This document shows, one piece after another, positions 9,718 to 17,251 of a DNA stretch of 64,000 nucleotides. How positions within the stretch are numbered: position 1 is the first letter of the stretch; each line of letters starts with the position of its first letter. The notes under the pieces are model-generated. The model searched no databases and had not been told where the DNA came from. It worked only from the letters and a program-made list of their open reading frames with translations. This DNA comes from Streptomyces sp. TLI_171 (lineage in GTDB: Bacteria > Actinomycetota > Actinomycetes > Streptomycetales > Streptomycetaceae). The translations under genes and the position numbers were made by a program. The stretch spans positions 4,774,001-4,838,000 of the forward strand of contig NZ_RAPS01000001.1 of NCBI RefSeq assembly GCF_003610255.1, read 5' to 3'.

Positions 9718-10482
9718 ATGACCGAACAACTCAGCCCGGCCCAGCCCGTGCTGCACCTCGACCAGGTGAGCCGGGTGCACGGCCAAGGGGCGGCCGAGGT
9801 GCAGGCGCTGCGCGCCGTCGACCTCAAGGTGTACCCGGGCGAACTCGTCGCCGTGATGGGCCCCTCCGGGTCCGGCAAGTCCACCCTGCTGACCCTGGCC
9901 GGCGGCCTGGACAGCCCGAGCGGCGGCCGGGTGATCGTCGAGGGCACCGTCCTCGGCGACCTCGACCGCAAGCGGCTCGCCGCCGTCCGCCGCCGCGCCG
10001 TGGGCTACGTGTTCCAGGACTACAACCTCATACCGGCGCTCACCGCCGCCGAGAACATCGCGCTGCCCCGCGAACTGGACGGCATGTCCACCCGGGCCGC
10101 CCGCAAGGAGGCGCTGGCCGCGCTCGACGAGCTCGGCATCGCCGAACTCGCCGACCGCTTCCCCGACGACATGTCAGGAGGCCAGCAGCAGCGCGTCGCC
10201 ATCGCCCGCGCGCTGATCGGCGACCGCCGCCTGGTCCTCGCCGACGAACCCACCGGCGCCCTCGACTCCACCACCGGCGAATCCGTGCTCGCCGTCCTGC
10301 GGGCCCGCTGCGACGCCGGCGCCGCCGCCATGATGGTCACCCACGAGGCCCGGCACGCCGCCTGGGCCGACCGCGTGGTGTTCCTCCGCGACGGCCTGCT
10401 GGTCGACGAGACCGCCCGCCAGGACGCCGGCAGCCTGCTGCTCGCCGCCGCCACCAACGCGCGGAAGGGCACCGAGCAGTGA
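9718..10482 (+). CDS. ABC transporter ATPase, MacB/LolD type
   Basis: This 254-residue ATPase starts at the ATG at 9718, preceded by AGGGGGAG. Walker A GPSGSGKS is at 48-55, the signature MSGGQQQR near 152 and Walker B LVLADEPT near 172. It belongs to the MacB/LolD/FtsE group, which works with FtsX-fold permeases in exporting or extracting amphipathic compounds and peptides rather than importing nutrients. It follows padR by 16 bases and overlaps the permease by four bases (GTGA), so regulator, ATPase and permease form one operon. The substrate is unknown; antimicrobial peptide or lipid handling is typical of the family. Confidence 0.92.
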   Translation: MTEQLSPAQPVLHLDQVSRVHGQGAAEVQALRAVDLKVYPGELVAVMGPSGSGKSTLLTLAGGLDSPSGGRVIVEGTVLGDLDRKRLAAVRRRAVGYVFQDYNLIPALTAAENIALPRELDGMSTRAARKEALAALDELGIAELADRFPDDMSGGQQQRVAIARALIGDRRLVLADEPTGALDSTTGESVLAVLRARCDAGAAAMMVTHEARHAAWADRVVFLRDGLLVDETARQDAGSLLLAAATNARKGTEQ

Positions 10483-13304
10483 GGCTGACCGCCTGGCGCG
10501 CCACCCTGCGGATCGCCCGCCGCGACGCCATGCGCGCCAAGGGCCGCAGCGCCCTGGTGCTGGCCATGATCGCGCTGCCGGTGCTCGGCGTGGCCGGCGC
10601 GGACGTCACCATCCGCAGCGCCCAGCTGGAACCGGCCGAGGTGGCCGCCCGCACCATCGGCGCCGCCGACGCCAAGATCGAGATGTCGATACGCGGCGGG
10701 AGCCTCACCCAGGCGCCCGACCCCGGCGACGGGACCATCGGCGACCGGCCCGAGCCGGGCAAGCCGCAGACCGCCGAGCAGAAGCGCAGCGCCGACACCG
10801 ACCCCGCGAAGCTGGTCACCGAGCTGCTGCCCGGCGCCGTCCTGAAGCCGCTGCCCGCCGGTCCGCGCACCACGGCCTCCACCAAGGAGGGCCGGATGAC
10901 GGTGCAGACCACCGAGGTCGACCTGGCCGACCCGGTCTGGCGCGGCATGATCGACGTGGTGCGCGGCACCGTCCCCGCCAAGGCGGACGAGATCGCCGCC
11001 ACCCAGGCCTTCCTGGACCAGTCCGGGCTGCGGCTCGGCGACCGCACCTCGGTCCGCGGCCTGGAGTCCACCCCGTTCACCATCACGGCCGTCGCCGAGT
11101 ACCCGAGCCGGCTCAAGGAGACCGACCTGCTGGCCCGCCCCGGCGCCCTGATCGCCCCGCTGGCGCAGGCCCACCCGGAACAGGCCGGCGACTCCATGGG
11201 CGGCGACGCCTGGCTGGTCACGTTGCCCGCCGGGACGACGGTGGACTGGCCGACGGTCCTCGACCTCAACAAGTACGGCTTCGCGGTCACCTCCAGGGCG
11301 GTCCTGCTGGACCCGCCGGCCCGCTCCGAGGTGCCGTTCTACAACGACCAGCGGTTCGGCAGCTCCTCGCCCGACAAGGTCGCCGTGGCGGTCGCCGCCA
11401 CCGTGGTCGGCATGGCCCTGCTGGAGATCGTGCTGCTCGCCGGACCGGCCTTCGCGGTCGGCGCCCGCCGCTCCCGCCGCCAGCTCGGCCTGCTCGCGGC
11501 CGGCGGCGGCGACCGCGGCCACGTCCGGGCCGTGGTGCTCGGCGGCGGCGCCGTGCTCGGCGTGACCGGCGCGCTGATCGGCCTGGTGCTGGCCGTGGTG
11601 CTGGTCGCGGTGTTCCGCACCAGCGCCGAGGACTTCGCCGGCCGCCGCTTCGGCCACTTCGACCTGCAGCCGCTCGACCTGCTGGCGATCGCCGCGGTCG
11701 GCCTGGTCACCGGCCTGCTGGCGGCCGTGGTGCCCGCCGTCCAGGCCGCCCGGCAGGACGTGGTCGCCGCGCTCACCGGCCGCGGCGGGATCAAGCCCGC
11801 CAGCCGGATCGTCGCCGTGATCGGCGCCGTCCTGGTGGCCGGCGGCACCGCCCTGGCGCTGCTCTGCGCCGCCGCGGGCACCGCCGTCATCCCCGGCCTG
11901 CTCGGCGGCTCGGTGCTCGCCGAGATCGGCATGCTGCTGTGCACCCCGCTGCTGATCGGCCTGTTCGGCCGGCTCGGCCGCTACCTGCCGCTCAGCCCCC
12001 GCCTCGCCCTGCGCGACTCGGTCCGCCACCGCGGCCGCACCGCCCCCGCGGTGGCCGCCGTGATGGCCGCCGTGGCCGGCGCCGTCGCGGTCGGCATCTA
12101 CACCACCAGCAGCACCGAGGAGTCCCGCCGGAACTACCTGCCGCAGGCGCCGGCCAACACCGTCTCGCTGTACGCCGGCTGGGGCCCGACCGCGGACCAG
12201 ACCCGGCTCCCGGTGATGCGCGACGCGATCGAGGGCGCCATGCCGGGCCTCGGCGAGCGCGCCGACGTCAGCAGCCTGACCCAGGCCGGCGGCTGCGCAC
12301 CCGGCGCCTCCTGCGGCTACGTCGAGGCGGTGCTGCCGGAGTCCAAGCGGTGCCCGGCCGACCTGGCGCGCACCCCCGAGGAGTACGAGCGGGCGCACAA
12401 CGACCCCAGGTGCGCCGTCCGCAACGACCGGCGGTCCTTCCAGACCGGCCTGTTCGGCGACACCGTGGTCGGCGACAGCGCCCTCCTGCACACCCTGTTC
12501 GGCCTGCACGACCCGGCCGCCGAACAGGCCCTGGCGGCCGGCAAGGTGCTGGTGTTCTGGCCCGACTACGTGCAGGACGGCAAGGTGGTCCTGGAGGTCA
12601 CCGCCCCGTACCGGGACAACGCGGTGAACAGCAACGACCAGCCGGAGCGGCACCAGGTGCTGGTCGACGCGGTCGAGGTGCACGCGCCCACCCCGTACGG
12701 CACCGCGGTGATGAGCCGTCAGACCGCCGAGCGGGCCGGACTCGGCACCCGGGAGGCCGGCTCGCTCTGGCTGCCCGCCGCCACGCCGTCCGGCAAGGCG
12801 ATCCAGAAGGCCACCGGCTCGCTCGCCAAGCTCGACGACAACGCGATGCTCCAGGTCGAGCGGGGCTTCCAGCCGGACACCGACCTGGTGACCCTCGGCC
12901 TGACCGTGTTCGCCGCCCTGGTGGCGCTCGGCGCGGCCGGCATCGCCACCGGCCTGGCCGCCGCCGACTCCCAGCAGGACCTGGCCACGCTGGCCGCGGT
13001 CGGTGCGAACGGCGGCATCCGGCGCCGGCTGTCCGGCTTCCAGTGCGGAGTGATCGCCGCGATGGGCGCGGTGCTCGGCCTGCTCTGCGGCGCCGTCCCG
13101 GCGATCGCGCTGCGCCTGTTCCAGGCGCAGAACCGGGTCACCTACTCCGGCCACGGCTCGGTGGAGAAGCAGCCCTTCGACCCGGTCATCGCGGTCCCGT
13201 GGACCGAGCTCGGGCTGATGCTGGTCGGCCTGCCCGCCGTCGCGGTGCTGCTCGCGGCGCTGCTCACCCGGTCCCGGCTCGGGCTGACCCGGCGGACCGC
13301 CTGA
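10479..13304 (+). CDS. FtsX-family ABC transporter permease
   Basis: This 941-residue permease has the duplicated FtsX layout: a transmembrane helix near 22-40, a large outer domain to about 300, three helices at about 305-430, further helices around 440-540, a second outer domain to about 800, and three closing helices to 935. It pairs with the ATPase whose stop it overlaps. The size and two extracellular domains resemble BceB-like or macrolide-type exporters of actinobacteria that sense or remove cell-envelope antibiotics. The second outer domain has several cysteines (CAPGASCG, CPAD, RCAVRN) that could form disulfides. Substrate unknown. Confidence 0.85.
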   Translation: MRLTAWRATLRIARRDAMRAKGRSALVLAMIALPVLGVAGADVTIRSAQLEPAEVAARTIGAADAKIEMSIRGGSLTQAPDPGDGTIGDRPEPGKPQTAEQKRSADTDPAKLVTELLPGAVLKPLPAGPRTTASTKEGRMTVQTTEVDLADPVWRGMIDVVRGTVPAKADEIAATQAFLDQSGLRLGDRTSVRGLESTPFTITAVAEYPSRLKETDLLARPGALIAPLAQAHPEQAGDSMGGDAWLVTLPAGTTVDWPTVLDLNKYGFAVTSRAVLLDPPARSEVPFYNDQRFGSSSPDKVAVAVAATVVGMALLEIVLLAGPAFAVGARRSRRQLGLLAAGGGDRGHVRAVVLGGGAVLGVTGALIGLVLAVVLVAVFRTSAEDFAGRRFGHFDLQPLDLLAIAAVGLVTGLLAAVVPAVQAARQDVVAALTGRGGIKPASRIVAVIGAVLVAGGTALALLCAAAGTAVIPGLLGGSVLAEIGMLLCTPLLIGLFGRLGRYLPLSPRLALRDSVRHRGRTAPAVAAVMAAVAGAVAVGIYTTSSTEESRRNYLPQAPANTVSLYAGWGPTADQTRLPVMRDAIEGAMPGLGERADVSSLTQAGGCAPGASCGYVEAVLPESKRCPADLARTPEEYERAHNDPRCAVRNDRRSFQTGLFGDTVVGDSALLHTLFGLHDPAAEQALAAGKVLVFWPDYVQDGKVVLEVTAPYRDNAVNSNDQPERHQVLVDAVEVHAPTPYGTAVMSRQTAERAGLGTREAGSLWLPAATPSGKAIQKATGSLAKLDDNAMLQVERGFQPDTDLVTLGLTVFAALVALGAAGIATGLAAADSQQDLATLAAVGANGGIRRRLSGFQCGVIAAMGAVLGLLCGAVPAIALRLFQAQNRVTYSGHGSVEKQPFDPVIAVPWTELGLMLVGLPAVAVLLAALLTRSRLGLTRRTA

Positions 13305-13396
13305 CCGCGCCGGGCCGCCCGGGAAGGGGGTGACCGTGCTCACGGCGGGGGGAGGCCGTGGGCACGGACCCACCCGGGCGAACTAAAGTCGTCCGT

Positions 13397-14794
13397 ATGA
13401 CGAAAACCCCGGACAGCGCCGTCCGCTCCTTCATCGACCAGCACGAGGACGCCTTCCTGGCCGACCTCGCCGACTGGCTGCGCATCCCCTCCGTCTCCGC
13501 CGACCCGGGCCGGACGAAGGAGGTCCGCCGCTCCGCCGAGTGGCTGGCCGACAAGCTGCGCGGGACCGGTTTCCCGGTCGCCGAGGTGTGGGAGACGGAC
13601 GGGCTGCCCGCGGTGTTCGCCGAGTGGCCGTCCGGCGAGGAGGGCGCGCCGACCGTGCTGGTCTACGGCCACCACGACGTGCAGCCCGCCGCCCGGGAGG
13701 ACGGCTGGGACACCGATCCGTTCACCCCGACCGTGGTCGGCCGCCGGCTGTACGCCCGCGGCGCCGCCGACGACAAGGGCCAGGTCCTCTTCCACACCCT
13801 CGGGGTGCGCGCCCACCTCGCCGCCACCGGTCGCACCGCGCCCGCGGTCAACCTCAAGCTGCTGGTCGAGGGCGAGGAGGAGTCCGGCTCGCCGAACTTC
13901 GCCGCCCTGGTCCGCCGTGAGGCCGAGCGGCTGGCCGCCGACGTGGTGATCATCTCCGACACCGGCATGTGGTCCGAGACCACCCCGACCGTGTGCACCG
14001 GCATGCGCGGCCTGGCGGACTGTCAGATCGACCTGTACGGGCCGGACAACGACATCCACTCCGGCTCCTTCGGCGGCGCCGTCCCCAACCCGGCCGACGT
14101 GGCCGCCGCCCTGGTGGCCGGCCTGCACGACGCCGACCGGAAGGTCGCCGTCCCCGGCTTCTACGACGGCGTCGTCGAACTCACCGACGAGGAGCGGGCG
14201 CTCTTCGCCGAACTGCCCTTCGACGAGGCGCAGTGGCTGAAGGTCGCCAAGTCGTACGGCACCCAGGGCGAGGCCGGCTACTCCACCCTGGAGCGGGTCT
14301 GGGCCCGCCCGACCGCCGAGGTCAACGGCATCTGGGGCGGCTACACCGGCCCCGGCGGCAAGACCATCGTCCCGGCCGAGGCGCACCTGAAGCTGTCCTT
14401 CCGGCTGGTCGCCGGGCAGGAGATCGAGAAGGTCAGGGAGGCCGTCGCCGCCTGGGTTTCCGCCCGGGTCCCGGAGGGCATCCGGTACGAGATCGTCTTC
14501 CCCGGCGCGACCCGCCCGTGCCTGACGCCGCTGGACCACCCCGCCCTGCAGTCCACCGTCCGGGCGATGGGGCGCGCCTTCGAGCAGAGGATCCTGTTCA
14601 CCCGCGAGGGCGGTTCCGGCCCGGCCGCCGACCTGCAGGACGTGCTGGGCGCGCCGGTCCTGTTCCTCGGCATCTCGGTGCCCTCGGACGGCTGGCACTC
14701 GATCAACGAGAAGGTGGAGCTCGACCTGCTGCGCAAGGGCGTCGAGACGTCCGCCTACCTGTGGGGCGACCTCGCCGAGAACTTCCGCCGATGA
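13397..14794 (+). CDS. M20-family metallopeptidase (dipeptidase)
   Basis: This 465-residue peptidase has the M20 di-zinc pattern: GHHDVQP (about 92), RGAADDKG (about 120), EGEEESGS (about 157), SDTGMW (about 187) and GWHSIN (about 431), with the lid/dimerisation domain in the middle. Family members hydrolyse dipeptides or N-acyl amino acids in the cytoplasm, and the close similarity of the motif block to carnosinase-like dipeptidases favours dipeptides. I start at the ATG at 13397 rather than an upstream GTG because homologous sequence begins there; no clear ribosome binding site precedes it, so a leaderless message is possible. nudC begins 37 bases after its stop. Confidence 0.88.
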   Translation: MTKTPDSAVRSFIDQHEDAFLADLADWLRIPSVSADPGRTKEVRRSAEWLADKLRGTGFPVAEVWETDGLPAVFAEWPSGEEGAPTVLVYGHHDVQPAAREDGWDTDPFTPTVVGRRLYARGAADDKGQVLFHTLGVRAHLAATGRTAPAVNLKLLVEGEEESGSPNFAALVRREAERLAADVVIISDTGMWSETTPTVCTGMRGLADCQIDLYGPDNDIHSGSFGGAVPNPADVAAALVAGLHDADRKVAVPGFYDGVVELTDEERALFAELPFDEAQWLKVAKSYGTQGEAGYSTLERVWARPTAEVNGIWGGYTGPGGKTIVPAEAHLKLSFRLVAGQEIEKVREAVAAWVSARVPEGIRYEIVFPGATRPCLTPLDHPALQSTVRAMGRAFEQRILFTREGGSGPAADLQDVLGAPVLFLGISVPSDGWHSINEKVELDLLRKGVETSAYLWGDLAENFRR

Positions 14795-14831
14795 TCCTCC
14801 CCGACCACTGCCCCACTGACCGCGAACCGGG

Positions 14832-15773
14832 ATGGACGAGTTGAGCAGCGCCCCTGACACCAAGCACCTCGCGCTGACCCGCGCCGGGGTGGACCGGGCG
14901 GCGCACCGCCGGCTCGACGAGCCCTGGCTGGCCGCCGCCTGGAGCCACCCCACCACCCGGGTACTGCCGATCGCCGGCGGCGAGGTCTTCGTGGTGGACA
15001 CCGACGGCGGCTCCGAACTGGTGCTGCTGCCCTCCTTCGAGGCCCCGGAGACCGGCGACCGGTACTTCCTGGGCACCGACGACGACGGCGTCCACTACTT
15101 CGCGCTGGACTGCGAGTCGCTGCCCGGCCGGCTGGACGGCGACGCCCGCCCGGCCGGCCTGCGCGAGGTCGGCGGCACGCTCTCCACCCGCGACTCCGGA
15201 CTGCTGGTGCACGCCGTCGCCCTGGAGCACTGGCACCGGCTGCACACCTTCTGCTCCCGCTGCGGCCACCGCACCGAGAAGGCCGGGGCCGGCCACCTGC
15301 GCCGCTGCACCTCCTGCGCGGCCGAGCACTACCCGCGCACCGACCCGGCGGTGATCATGCTGATCACCGACACCGAGGACCGCTGCCTGCTGGGCCGTCA
15401 GGCGCTCTGGCCGGAGGGCCGCTGGTCCACCCTGGCCGGGTTCGTCGAGCCGGGCGAGTCCATCGAACAGACGGTGGCCCGCGAGGTGCTGGAGGAGGCG
15501 GGCGTCCGGGTCGCCGAGGTGGAGTACGTGGCCAGCCAGCCCTGGCCGTTCCCGTCCAGCCTGATGCTCGGCTTCCTCGGCCGGGCCCACCCCGAGGGCA
15601 CCGACATCACCGTGGACGGCGAGGAGCTGTCCGAGGCCCGCTGGTTCACCCGGGAGGAACTGCGGGCCGGGATGGCGGCCGGCGAGATCCTGCCGCCGTC
15701 CGGCATCTCCATCGCCCGCTACCTGGTCGAGCTCTGGTACGGCGAACCGCTGCCGGCGGCCGCCCGCTGGTGA
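14832..15773 (+). CDS. nudC: NAD(H) pyrophosphatase / RNA deNADding enzyme
   Basis: This 313-residue protein matches NudC. It has a zinc ribbon (CSRCGH near 140 and CTSC near 159), the Nudix box starting GFVEPGESIEQT (about 203-225) with REVLEEAG, and downstream the SQPWPFPSS motif (about 236) that marks NADH-pyrophosphatase-type Nudix enzymes. The family splits NADH into NMNH and AMP and removes NAD caps from RNA. In mycobacteria nudC also lies between adnB and uvrD2. A strong hairpin terminator follows the gene. Confidence 0.92.
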   Translation: MDELSSAPDTKHLALTRAGVDRAAHRRLDEPWLAAAWSHPTTRVLPIAGGEVFVVDTDGGSELVLLPSFEAPETGDRYFLGTDDDGVHYFALDCESLPGRLDGDARPAGLREVGGTLSTRDSGLLVHAVALEHWHRLHTFCSRCGHRTEKAGAGHLRRCTSCAAEHYPRTDPAVIMLITDTEDRCLLGRQALWPEGRWSTLAGFVEPGESIEQTVAREVLEEAGVRVAEVEYVASQPWPFPSSLMLGFLGRAHPEGTDITVDGEELSEARWFTREELRAGMAAGEILPPSGISIARYLVELWYGEPLPAAARW

Positions 15774-15783
15774 ACCGGGTCTC

Positions 15784-15813
15784 GGGGGCGTGCGGAGCAC
15801 TCCGCACGCCCCC
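15784..15813 (+). terminator. Terminator after nudC
   Basis: GGGGGCGTGCGGAG and CTCCGCACGCCCCC form a perfect 14-bp stem 11 bases after the nudC stop, with no U-run. This is typical of high-GC actinobacteria. Confidence 0.8.
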
Positions 15814-15942
15814 GTGGTGCATCCGCCGAAAAGGTTCGCCCGCGCCCGGAACGTTTTCCGCCGGGTTTCCCGACGGCGGATTCCATCCGCGGTTGGCGCA
15901 TTCCGCTGAAACCGCGCGAGCGCACTGGCTACATTCACACGC

Positions 15943-16722
15943 GTGACGATCCCCCGCGGCGCCGCCTCCCCGCCCAAGTACCAGCGACTCGCCACCGACC
16001 TGCGCCGTCGCATCGACTCCGGCGAATGGGAGGGCGGCGGCCGGCTCCCGGTCGAGAACGAGCTGGAGGAGCAGTACGGGGTGGCCCGTAACACCGTCCG
16101 GCTGGCCGTCGACGTGCTGGTCAACGAGGGCCGGGTGGTCCGCGTCCAGGGCAAGGGCACCTACCTGCGCCAGCGCGCCCGGCACGACCACCGGGTGCAC
16201 CTGCGCCCGACCCGCCGCGGGCCGCTGACCGCGGCCGGCCCGACCTACGCCGCCGAGGCCAGGCAGGCCGGCCGCAGCCTCACGGTGGACTTCGAGGTGT
16301 GGGCGGTCCGGGCCCGCCGCGACATCGCCGACTGGCTCGGACTGCGGCCCGAGGACACCGTCATGATGCGCCGTCAGCTCTGCCGGGTCGACCAGGAGCC
16401 GTACGCCATCGAGGAGAGCCACTACCGGGCCGGCCTGGCCGCCGGCACCCCGCTGATGACCGACCGGCCGGTACCCGGCGGGGACGAGCGGATACTGGCC
16501 GAACTCGGCCGCGCCGAGACCTCCGCCACCGACCACCTCACCGCCCGGATGCCGGACCCGGCCGAGGCCGCCTGGTTCGGCCTCGGCCCCGGCGTGCCGC
16601 TGCTGGTCAACACCCGGATCAGCAGCGACCGGCGCGGCCCGATCCGGGTGGTGGAGACCCGCTACGCCGCCGACCGGGCCCGGCTGCTGTACGAGCTCGG
16701 CGAGGCCCCCGCGGCCGGCTGA
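15943..16722 (+). CDS. GntR/HutC-family regulator with UTRA domain
   Basis: This 259-residue regulator has an N-terminal GntR winged helix (about 10-80: YQRLATDLRRRI, NELEEQYGVARNTVR, VQGKGTYL) and a C-terminal UTRA ligand domain (about 95-250). Such proteins sense small effectors, often sugars, amino acids or phosphorylated metabolites. The neighbours give no obvious target. A TACATT hexamer ends 7 bases before the GTG, so the message may be leaderless. It stands alone, bounded by terminators on both sides. Confidence 0.85.
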   Translation: MTIPRGAASPPKYQRLATDLRRRIDSGEWEGGGRLPVENELEEQYGVARNTVRLAVDVLVNEGRVVRVQGKGTYLRQRARHDHRVHLRPTRRGPLTAAGPTYAAEARQAGRSLTVDFEVWAVRARRDIADWLGLRPEDTVMMRRQLCRVDQEPYAIEESHYRAGLAAGTPLMTDRPVPGGDERILAELGRAETSATDHLTARMPDPAEAAWFGLGPGVPLLVNTRISSDRRGPIRVVETRYAADRARLLYELGEAPAAG

Positions 16723-16741
16723 AGCCGGAAAGCGGAATCGG

Positions 16742-16771
16742 CCGGCATTCCGACCGGCGCCGGAATGCCGG
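16742..16771 (+). terminator. Terminator after the GntR gene
   Basis: CCGGCATTCCG and CGGAATGCCGG form a perfect 11-bp stem with an 8-base loop, 20 bases after the stop. A second small hairpin at 16805-16822 (GGTCGG/CCGACC) lies just past the end of the convergent mrx1 gene and may serve it. Confidence 0.65.
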
Positions 16772-16830
16772 GCGCGGTGGGAATGCCGACCGAATGCGAT
16801 CGGAGGTCGGCGGAATCCGACCGGAATCGA

Positions 16831-17082
16831 TCAGACCAGGGCGGCCTGCACCTGGCGCAGGCTCGGGTTGGTCATCACGCTCTGCTCGCCTGCGGCGGAG
16901 ACCACCACGACCGTCGGCACCGTCTGGTTGCCGCCGTTCACCGACTCCACGTAGGACGCCGAGGCCGGGTCCTGCTCGATGTTGATCTCCTTGTACGCGA
17001 TGCCCTCGCGGTCCAGCTGGCTCTTGAGGCGGTTGCAGTAGCCGCACCAGGTCGTGCTGTACATCGTGACGGTGCCGGACAT
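16831..17082 (-). CDS. mrx1: Mycoredoxin (glutaredoxin-like)
   Basis: This 83-residue glutaredoxin-fold protein has the CGYC active site at 13-16 and the TVP cis-proline segment near 54-56. It matches mycoredoxin-1, which reduces mycothiol mixed disulfides in actinobacteria. The ATG at 17082 is preceded by AGGAG about 13 bases upstream. It is divergent from uvrD2, as in mycobacteria. A perfect sigma-R-type promoter lies 52-77 bases upstream, so it is very probably induced by thiol oxidation through the SigR/RsrA pair encoded at 46-47 kb in this window. Confidence 0.9.
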   Translation of the reverse strand: MSGTVTMYSTTWCGYCNRLKSQLDREGIAYKEINIEQDPASASYVESVNGGNQTVPTVVVVSAAGEQSVMTNPSLRQVQAALV

Positions 17083-17133
17083 GGCGAGGGACTCCTTCGG
17101 TCGACGGATCGGCGGTCTCACAGCCGCCGGTTC

Positions 17134-17159
17134 AACACCCGGCGGGCCGCCCCCATTCC
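17134..17159 (-). promoter_or_regulatory. Sigma-R-type promoter of mrx1
   Basis: Read on the minus strand this is GGAAT (17159-17155), an 18-base spacer, then GTT (17136-17134). This is exactly the sigma-R consensus. The transcript would start near 17127, leaving a leader of about 45 nt. Confidence 0.8.
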
Positions 17160-17176
17160 GGAGCGTGCTGTGGTGT

Positions 17177-17210
17177 GACGATCCGATCATCACCGGAGGT
17201 CTGTGGACAA
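17177..17210. repeat. Two-part upstream element with DnaA-box sequence (copy 1)
   Basis: GACGATCCGATCATCACCG (17177-17195) is followed by CTGTGGACAA (17201-17210), whose reverse complement contains the streptomycete DnaA box TTGTCCACA. A very similar pair occurs at 25499-25535, also in a divergent promoter region. Function unknown. Confidence 0.55.
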
Positions 17211-17251
17211 CCCCGTCCGAACTGTCCGGGCCGCCTGCGAGGATGGGAGGC

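Noticed and set aside
10020..13373. A 1117-codon open frame antisense to the ABC transporter genes
   Set aside because: Its product is Gly/Gln/His/Arg-rich without domains, and the opposite strand encodes a clear ATPase and permease. Such frames are usual in high-GC DNA.
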